A stretch of DNA of 64,000 nt from Hylemonella gracilis str. Niagara R. Lineage in GTDB: Bacteria > Pseudomonadota > Gammaproteobacteria > Burkholderiales > Burkholderiaceae_C. Below are positions 56,088 through 63,734 of this stretch, one piece after another. A program made the position numbers and the translations under genes. Within the stretch, counting starts at the first letter, position 1. Each line of letters opens with the position of its first letter. The notes under the pieces are model-generated. The model saw only the letters and a list, made by a program, of their open reading frames with translations. It was not told the DNA's origin and ran no database searches. The stretch covers positions 3,477,800 to 3,541,799 of the forward strand of contig NZ_JEMG01000001.1 of the NCBI RefSeq assembly GCF_000600295.1, in the 5' to 3' direction.

Positions 56088-57596
56088 TCACAGCGTATTG
56101 AACTTCTCCAATGTGTGTCGCGCCCATTTCGCGGCGTCGTAGCGCTCCACGCTGCGCTGCATGCTGGCCATGCGCTCCTGCTGCTCCTGCGGCGGCATCG
56201 CCAGAGCGCGGTCAATGGCGGCATCCATCTGGAAGTTGGAATAGGGGTTGGCCAGCACCGCACCGTCCAGCTCCACCGCCGCGCCCGTGAACTCCGATAG
56301 CACCAGCGCGCCGCCCAGGTTGCCGCCATCGGTGTTCTCGCGCGCGGCGACGTACTCCTTGGCCACGAGGTTCAATCCGTCGCGCAAGGGTGTGATCCAG
56401 CACACGTCGGCGCAACGGTAGTAGGCGATCAATTCCTCAAAGGGAATGGCCGAGGTAGACAGCCACAAGGGCCGGTAGGCCAGGGTGCTGTAGCGGCCAT
56501 TGATGCGCCCGGAGATCTGCTCGATCTCACGCTGAACGTTGCGGTAGACCCCCATGCCCGCGGCTGCCGACACCGAGGTGACCAGCAATTGCACCTGCCC
56601 GACCAGCGCGGGCTGACGCTCCAGCAGGCGTTCGTAGGCCAACAGCATGTCGCGCGTGCCCTTGGTGTAGTCCGCGCGGCCCACTGACATGATGAGTCGT
56701 CGCCCGGCCAGTTCCTCGCGGATGCGCATCTCGCGTGCTTGCGTTGTCTCACGCGCCGCCAGTTCGCGGATGTAAGGCACGTTGGTTCCCACCGGGCAGG
56801 CATCGACGTGGACCACGCGCCCCTGGTAACCCAGCTTGACGGGCGAGGACGCTTGCGACAACGCCAGGCCCTGGTGCGACATGCTGGACGGCGCGGGCGC
56901 CTCCTCCAGGATCTTGGCCCCCTTGAGGTTGCGCGCCGCCGCCGCGAACCCCGCCGCGTAACGCGGGATGTGGAAGCCCACCAGGTCACAGTCCAGCAGG
57001 CTGTTCATGATTTCGTCGCGCCAGGGCAGGATGCTGAAGATGCTGGACGAGGGAAAGGGCGTGTGGTGGAAGAAGGCGATCTTCACGTCAGAGCGCAGCT
57101 TGCGCACGTAGTGCGGCGTGAGCCAGAGGTTGTAGTCATGGATCCAGATCACCGCGCCGGGCGCGGCCTGGGCCACGGCGGCCTCGGCGAACAGGCGGTT
57201 GACCTCGCGGAAGGTCGGCCAGTCCACCGCGTCGTAGTTGTAGCGCTCGGGAAAGGAATGCAGGATGGGCCACAGCGCCTCCTTGGAGGTGACGTGGTAG
57301 AAGCTGCGCACCTGCTGCGGGGTCAGGGGCAGGCGTGAGACGTTGTAGGTGCCGTAGGAATCCTGGATGCGCACGACGCGCTCGAACTTCTCTGCCTCGC
57401 GTCCCTTGCCTTCCACCTGCTTCCAGGCCACCCAGGCGCCGCGCTCGACCGAGCCGAAGAAGCTCTTGAGCGTGGGCACGATGCCATTGGGGCTGGCGTG
57501 CTCCTTGTAGACCAGTTGGCCGTTCTCCATCCGTTCCTCGTAAGGCTGGCGGTGGTAGACGATCACGAGATCGGAGGGCTTGTTCTTGTTTTCCAT
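56088..57596 (-). CDS. ggpS: Glucosylglycerol-phosphate synthase (GT20 family)
   Basis: Predicted to join the glucose of a nucleotide sugar to glycerol 3-phosphate, the first step of glucosylglycerol (compatible solute) synthesis. 502 residues, GT20 family. The N-terminus [11 protein letters not shown], then [10 protein letters not shown] and W-V-A-W-K-Q-V, and further on [17 protein letters not shown], are those I recall from cyanobacterial GgpS; OtsA starts with a different S-N-R loop. [17 protein letters not shown] and [15 protein letters not shown] are shared GT20 core motifs. AAGGAG six bases before ATG 57596. The paired HAD phosphatase is 33 bp upstream. Trehalose-6-phosphate synthase is the less likely alternative. 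Confidence 0.85.
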   Translation of the reverse strand: MENKNKPSDLVIVYHRQPYEERMENGQLVYKEHASPNGIVPTLKSFFGSVERGAWVAWKQVEGKGREAEKFERVVRIQDSYGTYNVSRLPLTPQQVRSFYHVTSKEALWPILHSFPERYNYDAVDWPTFREVNRLFAEAAVAQAAPGAVIWIHDYNLWLTPHYVRKLRSDVKIAFFHHTPFPSSSIFSILPWRDEIMNSLLDCDLVGFHIPRYAAGFAAAARNLKGAKILEEAPAPSSMSHQGLALSQASSPVKLGYQGRVVHVDACPVGTNVPYIRELAARETTQAREMRIREELAGRRLIMSVGRADYTKGTRDMLLAYERLLERQPALVGQVQLLVTSVSAAAGMGVYRNVQREIEQISGRINGRYSTLAYRPLWLSTSAIPFEELIAYYRCADVCWITPLRDGLNLVAKEYVAARENTDGGNLGGALVLSEFTGAAVELDGAVLANPYSNFQMDAAIDRALAMPPQEQQERMASMQRSVERYDAAKWARHTLEKFNTL

Positions 57597-57629
57597 GGAA
57601 GGCTCCTTTTTCTTCATTGCGTCAAAAGG

Positions 57630-58511
57630 TCAGCGAACAGGCGCGAAGAAATCGCGCGCGACAAAACCGTGGTGATGAACCGCGTCCAGGATGCCGGCCG
57701 CGCCCGTGCGAGGGCTGCGGAAAATGCGCCGCGACTGGATCGATGGCGCCCAGGCAGGCTCGTTCTGGGACTGCTCCCGCTCCAATGCCTGCAGACGATC
57801 CAGCAAGGCCGGTTCGGAATTGCCCACTGCCACGCCGCGCAGGCCAGTCTGGAAGAGGGACAGATCATTGAGGGTGTCACCCGCGACCAGCACATCCTGG
57901 GGCGGCAGGCTCAGGTGGGAGATCAGCTGCCGCAAGGTCGGGCCCTTGGAGACACCGCGCGGCAGCACGTCCAGAAAGGTGTTGGCCGACAGCAGGCCGT
58001 CGTAACCAGCCTCCTCGATCTTGGGCAGAGTCTCGGGCGACAGCACGGCGGGCTCGTACCAGTAGCTCAGGCGGTAGCGGAAGGGCGTGTCCTGTTCACG
58101 CAGACCAGGCTCATGGGCCAACAGGGCCCGCAGGCGCTCGCGCGCCTGCGCGGCGGAGTCCGCGCCGCGCTTCCAGCGCGTGGCGATGTCCTCTTCCAAG
58201 CCGGGCAGGGGCGTGATCTCCGGACCACCCGCGATAGTGGTGCCCACGTCGCCGATCACGTAGTCCGGCCGAGGCACGGTGCCGGCAGCCACGATGCTGC
58301 GGATGAAGGGCAAATCCCGCCCGGTGACAAAGATCAGGGTGACGTCCCGCGGCTGCCGCTCGCGCATGACCTGCAACCAGCGGTAGAGCGCAGCGCGTTC
58401 GGCGTCGCTGCCGCCCAGGAAGGTGCCATCCAGATCAGTCGCCAACACGAGCGGGCGATCGAGCGCGGGGAAACCGTCGTGGGCAGGCGGCGTTGAATAC
58501 GGCGATGTCAT
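57630..58511 (-). CDS. HAD phosphatase, sucrose-phosphatase-like (probable glucosylglycerol-phosphate phosphatase)
   Basis: A 293-residue HAD-IIB phosphatase of the sucrose-phosphatase-like group. The nucleophile is in A-T-D-L-D-G-T-F-L-G (Asp near residue 26-28), motif II in F-V-T-G-R-D, the Lys in G-V-S-K-G-P-T-L, and the metal-binding motif G-D-T-L-N-D-L-S-L-F. Cap region Y-R-L-S-Y-W-Y-E-P. First gene of the operon and most likely dephosphorylates glucosylglycerol-phosphate. It does not look like the cyanobacterial GgpP/StpA phosphatase. CCAGGAG ten bases before the ATG at 58511. Confidence 0.85.
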   Translation of the reverse strand: MTSPYSTPPAHDGFPALDRPLVLATDLDGTFLGGSDAERAALYRWLQVMRERQPRDVTLIFVTGRDLPFIRSIVAAGTVPRPDYVIGDVGTTIAGGPEITPLPGLEEDIATRWKRGADSAAQARERLRALLAHEPGLREQDTPFRYRLSYWYEPAVLSPETLPKIEEAGYDGLLSANTFLDVLPRGVSKGPTLRQLISHLSLPPQDVLVAGDTLNDLSLFQTGLRGVAVGNSEPALLDRLQALEREQSQNEPAWAPSIQSRRIFRSPRTGAAGILDAVHHHGFVARDFFAPVR

Positions 58512-59181
58512 GCGGGATGGACTCCTGGTTAGGGCGGTCCCGGCGCGCACGGCGCCACGACGGCCTGGGATGGAAAGGCCGGCGACGGAAACGACTTCGG
58601 TGCGCGTGCGCGAAAAGACGGAATGAAGTCGGTGAGCGCGGTTTCGGCACCGTGGCGCCCCGGGGCATTGCCGGGACGCAAACCCCTGGGCTCAGGTCCC
58701 AGGGCGAAATGGCTTCCGCCGTCCGGTCAGGACAGGCGATTCATGAACGAGCGACTGAGCGGAGGCTCGGAGCGTCGGTTCGTCGCATAACGCAGCACGG
58801 CGAAACGCTCGCCCGGCAGGGGCGGCGTGAGCGTGCTGCGCGAGCGCACCATGCCGCGCGTGAGGGCTGCCCCCAGCTTCGCGTTCACCCGCGCGCAACA
58901 CCGCGCCTGGCGGCGCAGGACGCGATGGGCATGCGGATGCGAAAAGCGGGTGGCGTACATGGGCTGGGACGTGCTCAAAAACCAAACGCCGCGCGGCACT
59001 TCATCAAGGAAGCACCTTGCGGCGTTTGATGAGGGCCCATTCTAAAACTGCATGCCTTGAGTGACCGCCCAAAAACCCGACTCGCGACTGCGACTTACCA
59101 CGATATGGGTTCGAGCCGCTGACTTCGATGGCGCTTGGGCAGAGACCGGCGCGGCAGGCGATGCGGCATCATCGCGGCCAG
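58512..59181. other. 670 bp gap between the ggpS operon and the AraC gene
   Basis: No gene I can support. An arginine-rich open frame runs 58727-58999 on the minus strand (90 codons, many Arg/Ser) but has no ribosome site or recognisable motif. Palindromic structure is present: AAACGCCGC (58984-58992) pairs with GCGGCGTTT (59019-59027), enclosing AAGG/CCTT and overlapping TCATCAA/TTGATGA arms. The ggpS operon promoter should be in the first 200 bp, but I see no clear elements. Confidence 0.5.
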
Positions 59182-59688
59182 ATGACCAAGGCATCCCCTG
59201 CTTCCACGTCCGCTCTCTTGCAGACACCACCCGATCTGCTGCGCCGGCTGCTGCGCGCCAAGGACCGCATGGACGCCGCCTCGCAGGAGGCCTGGCCCAT
59301 CGCTAGGCTGGCGCGCGTGAGCAACGTGTCGGCCACGCATTTCGCGCACGCCTTCCGCGAGGCCTTCGGCCTACCGCCCCACCGCTACCTGCTGACGCGG
59401 CGCATCGAGCGGGCCCTGGCCCTGCTGCGCGACACCGAACTGCCCGTGACCGACATCGCCTTCCAGACCGGCTGGGAAAGCCTGGGCAGCTTCGGCCGCA
59501 CCTTCCGCGACATCACGGGCCTGAGCCCCAGCGCGGCGCGGGCCCAGGCGCGTGCTCGCGCGCCAGAGCAAAGGCGGACCCTGGCCCTCGTGCCCGCCTG
59601 CTTTCTGAACGCGGCGCAACGGCCCGCGCTCGATATCGCAGTTTCGGAGAAGCGCCGCCGGGAGGCTGCCGGTATAAACCGCGCCTGA
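59182..59688 (+). CDS. AraC family transcriptional regulator (DNA-binding domain only)
   Basis: A 168-residue protein made almost entirely of the double helix-turn-helix of AraC regulators (about residues 25-125): I-A-R-L-A-R-V-S-N-V-S-A-T-H-F-A-H-A-F-R in the first, V-T-D-I-A-F-Q-T-G-W-E-S-L-G-S-F-G-R-T-F-R-D-I-T-G-L-S-P in the second. No sensory domain. Lies 25 bp before a VOC gene in the same direction and probably regulates that operon. I start at 59182; ATGs upstream (59128, 59161) are possible. Confidence 0.83.
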   Translation: MTKASPASTSALLQTPPDLLRRLLRAKDRMDAASQEAWPIARLARVSNVSATHFAHAFREAFGLPPHRYLLTRRIERALALLRDTELPVTDIAFQTGWESLGSFGRTFRDITGLSPSAARAQARARAPEQRRTLALVPACFLNAAQRPALDIAVSEKRRREAAGINRA

Positions 59689-59713
59689 ACCCACCACAGG
59701 AAAGGACATGGCC

Positions 59714-60121
59714 ATGCGCCCAGGTGTTGAAGTCGTCGGGCTCTACGTGCGCGACCAGGATGAGGCGCTCGCCTTCTACGTCGACCAGCTCGGTTTTCGT
59801 GTCCACACGGATGCGCGCAATGGGGACTACCGCTGGCTCACGGTCCAGCTCCCCGATCAGCCGTCCTTCCAGCTCGGCCTGTTCCTGCCCGGCCCACCGG
59901 TGCACGACGCGGCGACGGCTCAGGCCTTGCAGGCCTTGGTCGCCAAGGGCGCGATGCCGCCGCTGGTGCTGACCGTGGACGACTGCCGCGCCGCCCATGC
60001 GCAGATGCAGGCACGCGGCGTGGAATTCACGCAGGAACCGGTGGAACGTTATGGCAGCGTGGATGCGAGCTTTCGCGACCCCTCCGGCAATGGCTGGAAG
60101 CTGGTCCAGGCACGCGGATGA
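59714..60121 (+). CDS. VOC family (glyoxalase-like) protein
   Basis: A 135-residue vicinal-oxygen-chelate protein with the paired beta-alpha-beta-beta-beta halves: V-E-V-V-G-L-Y-V-R-D-Q-D-E-A-L-A-F-Y-V-D-Q-L-G-F at the N-terminus and R-D-P-S-G-N-G-W-K-L-V-Q at the C-terminus. The metal-ligand His is not at the usual first position, so it may be non-enzymatic or a resistance-type binder. AAGGA seven bases before the ATG at 59714 favours it over 59708. Part of an AraC-VOC-membrane-protein run. Confidence 0.85.
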   Translation: MRPGVEVVGLYVRDQDEALAFYVDQLGFRVHTDARNGDYRWLTVQLPDQPSFQLGLFLPGPPVHDAATAQALQALVAKGAMPPLVLTVDDCRAAHAQMQARGVEFTQEPVERYGSVDASFRDPSGNGWKLVQARG

Positions 60122-60153
60122 AAACGCGGAAAAAACAGGGAAAGAAAACCACC

Positions 60154-60375
60154 ATGAACTGGAACCACGGCATCCGTCAATTCCACCGCTGGGTATCGCT
60201 CGTCTTCACCCTCACGGTGATCGCCAACTTCACCGCGATGGCGATGAATGACGGGCAGGCGCCGATGTGGATCGTCTACGCGCCGCTGCCGCCGCTCTTT
60301 CTGCTGCTGGGCACTGGCCTCTGGCTGTTCGCCCTGCCTTACCTCGGCAAGCGACGGAAAGCACAACCGCGCTGA
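60154..60375 (+). CDS. Small membrane protein, two helices, unknown function
   Basis: A 73-residue protein starting M-N-W-N-H-G-I-R-Q-F-H-R-W, with two membrane helices (about 14-32 and 42-62) and a basic C-terminus. The H-R-W-V-S-L-V-F-T-L-T-V-I-A-N-F motif resembles the first helix of PepSY-type or b-cytochrome proteins, but no function can be given. An ATG at 60118 overlapping the VOC stop (ATGA) would add 12 residues. Convergent with urtE, 17 bp away. Confidence 0.7.
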   Translation: MNWNHGIRQFHRWVSLVFTLTVIANFTAMAMNDGQAPMWIVYAPLPPLFLLLGTGLWLFALPYLGKRRKAQPR

Positions 60376-60392
60376 GTCCGCTCGGCATCCAC

Positions 60393-61085
60393 TCAGATCG
60401 CCACCAGCTGGCGGATGCCCTTGTCCTTCATTTCGCTGCCCGGGCCGAAGGCAATCACTGCGCCGCGCTCCATGACCACGTAGTCGTCGGCCAGTTCCTC
60501 GGCGAAGTCGTAGTACTGTTCGACCAGCAGGATGGCCATGTCACCGCGGTCGGCCAGCATGCGGATGACACGACCGATGTCCTTGATGATGCTGGGCTGA
60601 ATGCCTTCGGTGGGTTCGTCGAGCACCAGCAGCTTGGGCTTGGCCGCGAGCGCGCGGGCGATGGCGAGTTGTTGCTGCTGACCGCCCGAGAGATCCCCGC
60701 CGCGCCGCCCCAGCATCTGCTTGAGCACGGGGAACAGCTCGTACAACTCGGACGGGATGGGCGTGCCGCCGGGTTGGCTGGCCAGGCCCATGCGCAGGTT
60801 TTCCTCGACCGTCAGGCGCATGAAGATCTCTCGGCCCTGGGGCACAAAACCGATGCCGGCGCGGGCGCGCTCGTAGGGCGTGGTTTTGTGGATGTCCTTG
60901 CCTTCGAACTCGATGCTGCCGTTCTTGATCGGCACCAGGCCCATGAGTGATTTGAGCAGGGTGGTCTTGCCCACGCCGTTGCGGCCCAGCACGACGGTGA
61001 CTTTGCCGAGGGTGGCGCTCAGGCTCACGTCGCGCAGGATGTGGGAACCGCCGTAATACTGGTTGATGTTCTTGACTTTCAGCAT
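60393..61085 (-). CDS. urtE: Urea ABC transporter ATP-binding protein UrtE
   Basis: A 230-residue LivF-like ATPase. Walker A G-R-N-G-V-G-K-T-T (about 34-42), signature L-S-G-G-Q-Q-Q-Q-L-A-I-A-R-A-L, Walker B L-L-V-L-D-E-P-T-E-G-I-Q-P. The opening N-I-N-Q-Y-Y-G-G-S-H-I-L and the G-I-G-F-V-P-Q-G-R-E-I-F segment are typical of UrtE. Last of the urt genes, but separated from urtD by 642 bp of palindromic DNA. In related genomes ureD and urease genes follow; here a convergent small gene does. Confidence 0.92.
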   Translation of the reverse strand: MLKVKNINQYYGGSHILRDVSLSATLGKVTVVLGRNGVGKTTLLKSLMGLVPIKNGSIEFEGKDIHKTTPYERARAGIGFVPQGREIFMRLTVEENLRMGLASQPGGTPIPSELYELFPVLKQMLGRRGGDLSGGQQQQLAIARALAAKPKLLVLDEPTEGIQPSIIKDIGRVIRMLADRGDMAILLVEQYYDFAEELADDYVVMERGAVIAFGPGSEMKDKGIRQLVAI

Positions 61086-61275
61086 GGTGCTGGCTCTCCC
61101 GCTTGCGCTGTGACTACGGCGAAGAGCGCCTGCCGAACGGCACCCCCAGCCCGGCCCGATTGCGCCGGCCGCTGCGCGGCTGCCCTGCGATGCTCGGACA
61201 ACCGGTCCATCGCGTAACTCGCTGCGTTCGCTGCGCTCACTCCGCTCAGACAGACGCGATGAGTCAGATCACAGA

Positions 61276-61297
61276 GCACGCGCGACAGCGCGCGTGC
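61276..61297. repeat. Perfect 9 bp hairpin in the urtD-urtE gap
   Basis: GCACGCGCG (61276-61284), ACAG loop, CGCGCGTGC (61289-61297). Lies just beyond the 61208-61261 inverted repeat. Confidence 0.7.
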
Positions 61298-61490
61298 CGA
61301 CCGGCCGCCCTGCGCTTCTCGGCGGCGCAGACGGGCCGGGCCGGGGGCACCGTTCGTCAGGCTTCGTGGTGTCGAGAAATTCAGTGCCCTGTTCTGAGGC
61401 TGAGGTGTTTGGCACACGGCACCGACACCCGAATAGAAATCCGAGCCCTCTGCCGCGCTCTGCCCTGCTGCGCCCGCAACACCCGTCACC

Positions 61491-61680
61491 GCAACGCGGC
61501 AAGGCCTGTGTGGTGCAGCGAATGGACGCGGCCGAGCAGCGCAGCGGTTGGCGGAAAAAGGGACGCGCCGTGTCTGAGCGCAGCGAGTTGGCGCGTCCCC
61601 CGCCAACCGCGAGCAGCGCAGGGAAGTCGCGCAGCGACCCGTGTCCTTTGAGCGGAGCCACACAGTCCTTGCCGCGTTGC
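61491..61680. repeat. 190 bp MITE-like element with 23 bp terminal inverted repeats
   Basis: The first and last 23 bases (61491-61513 and 61658-61680) are inverted copies with one mismatch. Inside is a hairpin (61544-61610) whose two arms match over 21 bp (11 bp outer, 10 bp inner) with a five-A bulge on the left and a 20-base loop. There is no coding capacity. The structure fits a miniature inverted-repeat element or a BIME-like palindromic unit. No second copy is present in this window and no target-site duplication was identified. Confidence 0.75.
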
Positions 61681-61727
61681 ATCGCAACCCATGCAAGCAA
61701 TGCAACGCGAGCGGCAAAAGAAAATCC

Positions 61728-62603
61728 TCACCGCCCAAGGTACACCTCGATCACCCGTTCATCCGCCTGCACCTGCTCCAGCGTGCCCTGGGCCAGCACC
61801 GCGCCGTCGCACAGCACGGTCACGATGTCGCTGATGGTCTTGATGAAGCTCATGTCGTGCTCCACCACCATCAGCGAATGCTTGCCCTTGAGCGTCAGGA
61901 AGAGCTCGGCCGTGCGCGCGGTTTCCTCGTCCGTCATGCCAGCCACCGGCTCATCCAGCAGCAACAGCTTGGGGTCCTGCATCAGCAGCATGCCGATTTC
62001 CAGCCACTGCTTCTGGCCGTGGCTCAGATTGCCCGCCTGCCGGTCCACGCTGTCGGCCAGGTGGATGGTGTGCAGCATGTCGGCCAGGCGGTCAGCCTGC
62101 GCGGAATCCAGCTTGAAGAAGATGGAGGACTGCACGCTCTTGTCCATCTTCAGTGCCAGCTCCAGGTTCTCGAACACCGTCAGTTGCTCGAACACCGTGG
62201 GTTTCTGGAACTTGCGCCCGATGCCCAGTTGCGCGATCTGCGGTTCGTTGTAGCGCAGCAGGTCGATGGTGGAGCCAAAAAAGACCGTGCCTTCGTCGGG
62301 CCGGGTCTTGCCCGTGATGATGTCCATCATCGTCGTCTTGCCCGCGCCATTGGGCCCGATGATGCATCGCAGCTCACCGGGGGCAATGTCGAGGCTCAGC
62401 TTGTTGATGGCCTTGAAGCCATCAAAGCTCACGCTCACATCCTCCAGGTAGAGGATGCGGCCATGCGTCACATCCACCTCGCCGGTCTTAAGCAAGCGGC
62501 CATAGCTGGCCTGCTGTCCGCCGGCTTCGGTGTTCTGGCGCGCGGCCTCACGCTGTTGTGCCTGGGCGCGTTGCGCGCCCTGTTCAAGCAGATCGGGCGT
62601 CAT
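61728..62603 (-). CDS. urtD: Urea ABC transporter ATP-binding protein UrtD
   Basis: A 291-residue LivG-like ATPase. After a Gln-rich N-terminal extension (about 1-40), Walker A I-I-G-P-N-G-A-G-K-T-T-M (about 81-91), L-S-H-G-Q-K-Q-W-L-E-I-G signature, Walker B L-L-L-L-D-E-P-V-A-G-M. The H-G-Q-K-Q-W-L-E form and G-R-K-F-Q-K-P-T-V-F-E are typical of UrtD. ATG overlaps the urtC stop (ATGA). Energises urea uptake with UrtE. Confidence 0.93.
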   Translation of the reverse strand: MTPDLLEQGAQRAQAQQREAARQNTEAGGQQASYGRLLKTGEVDVTHGRILYLEDVSVSFDGFKAINKLSLDIAPGELRCIIGPNGAGKTTMMDIITGKTRPDEGTVFFGSTIDLLRYNEPQIAQLGIGRKFQKPTVFEQLTVFENLELALKMDKSVQSSIFFKLDSAQADRLADMLHTIHLADSVDRQAGNLSHGQKQWLEIGMLLMQDPKLLLLDEPVAGMTDEETARTAELFLTLKGKHSLMVVEHDMSFIKTISDIVTVLCDGAVLAQGTLEQVQADERVIEVYLGR

Positions 62604-63721
62604 TCTTTGGAACTCCCCCGGAATTTTCTCCACAGGCGCTTGATCAAGCCCACGATGCCGTCGGGCAGGAACAGCGTCACCAGGATGAACAGGCCCCCCA
62701 GGAAGTACAGCCAGAACGCGGGGAAGGCCGCGGTCAGCCAGCTCTTGGCGCCATTGACCACGAACGCACCCACGATGGGACCGATCAACGTCGCGCGCCC
62801 ACCCACCGCCGCCCAGATCGCGATCTCGATGCTGTTGGCCGGGCTCATCTCGCCTGGGTTGATGATGCCGACCTGCGGCACATAGAGCGCGCCCGCGATG
62901 CCGCACATCACGGCCGAGAGCGTCCAGATCGTGAGCTTGTAGCCCAGGGGGTTGTAGCCCGAGAACATCACCCGGCTTTCGGCGTCGCGGATGGCCTGCA
63001 GCACCCGGCCGAACTTGGCGTTCATCAGCCAGCGGCCAAGCAGGAAGAAGCCCAGCAGCGTCAGTCCGGTCAGCATGAACAGCGTCATGCGCATGCCCTG
63101 CCCGATCGGGATGCCCAGGATGCGCTTGAAGTCCGTGAAACCGTTGTTGCCGCCAAAACCCGTCTCGTTGCGGAAGAAGAGCAGCATGGCCGCGAAGGTC
63201 AGCGCCTGCGTGATGATGGAGAAGTACACGCCCTTGATGCGCGAGCGGAAGGCGAAATAGCCGAAGACGAAGGCGATCACGCCCGGCACCAGCACGACGA
63301 GGATGACGGTGGCGATGAAGCTGTCGCTCAGCGCCCAGTGCCAGGGGAATTCCTTCCAGTTCAGGAACACCATGAAGTCAGGCATGTCGCTCTTGTACTG
63401 GCCATCGCGCCCGATCTGGCGCATCAGGTACATGCCCATCATGTAGCCGCCGAGGGCGAAGAAGAGACCGTGGCCCAGCGAAAGAATACCGGTGTAGCCC
63501 CAGATCAGGTCCATGGCCAGCGCGCAGATGGCGTAACACATGATGCGCCCGAGCAAGGCCACCGTGTAGTTGCTCATGTGGAACACATGGCCCTCGGGCA
63601 CCAGCAGGTTGAGCACGGGTGCCAGCACGAGCACGGCGATCAGGGCCGCGAGGAAGGCCGTCCAGCCGCGTCGGTTCAACAGGGGCGCGGCGGCAGGGAG
63701 GGTCAGGGGAGTCGTCGTCAT
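62600..63721 (-). CDS. urtC: Urea ABC transporter permease UrtC
   Basis: A 373-residue LivM-like permease with 8-10 helices. Y-A-I-C-A-L-A-M-D-L-I-W-G-Y-T-G-I-L-S-L-G-H-G-L-F-F-A-L-G-G-Y and V-Q-x-like A-I-R-D-A-E-S-R-V-M-F-S-G-Y-N and E-M-S-P-A-N-S-I-E-I-A-I-W-A-A-V-G-G-R-A-T are conserved. The long periplasmic-facing loop with Y-K-S-D-M-P-D-F-M-V-F-L-N-W is typical of UrtC. Overlaps urtD by four bases; 13 bp after urtB. Confidence 0.94.
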   Translation of the reverse strand: MTTTPLTLPAAAPLLNRRGWTAFLAALIAVLVLAPVLNLLVPEGHVFHMSNYTVALLGRIMCYAICALAMDLIWGYTGILSLGHGLFFALGGYMMGMYLMRQIGRDGQYKSDMPDFMVFLNWKEFPWHWALSDSFIATVILVVLVPGVIAFVFGYFAFRSRIKGVYFSIITQALTFAAMLLFFRNETGFGGNNGFTDFKRILGIPIGQGMRMTLFMLTGLTLLGFFLLGRWLMNAKFGRVLQAIRDAESRVMFSGYNPLGYKLTIWTLSAVMCGIAGALYVPQVGIINPGEMSPANSIEIAIWAAVGGRATLIGPIVGAFVVNGAKSWLTAAFPAFWLYFLGGLFILVTLFLPDGIVGLIKRLWRKFRGSSKE

Positions 63722-63734
63722 GTCGGGCCGTGCC

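Larger units (their letters stand above)
61086..61727. other. 642 bp palindrome-rich insert between urtD and urtE
   Basis: No credible gene. It holds, left to right: inverted repeat CATCGCGT/ACGCGATG (61208-61215/61254-61261), a 9 bp hairpin GCACGCGCG/CGCGCGTGC (61276-61297), the 190 bp MITE-like element (61491-61680), and a 10 bp inverted repeat 61673-61682/61700-61709 right after the urtD stop. For a transporter operon whose other junctions overlap or are 13 bp apart, this is exceptional. It may hold a separate promoter for urtE or reduce its expression. Confidence 0.6.

Noticed and set aside
56088-58511. Annotation of the pair as otsA and otsB (trehalose synthesis)
   Set aside because: The synthase has the GgpS-type N-terminus and not the OtsA S-N-R loop, and the phosphatase looks like the sucrose-phosphatase group, not OtsB. 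Trehalose remains a fallback only.
58727-58999. 90-codon minus-strand frame as a hypothetical gene
   Set aside because: Arginine/serine-rich, no ribosome site, no recognisable fold; overlaps palindromic DNA. Left as gap description.
61086-61727. CRISPR or IS remnant in the urtD-urtE gap
   Set aside because: Repeats are inverted pairs, not evenly spaced direct repeats, and there is no transposase fragment in any frame.
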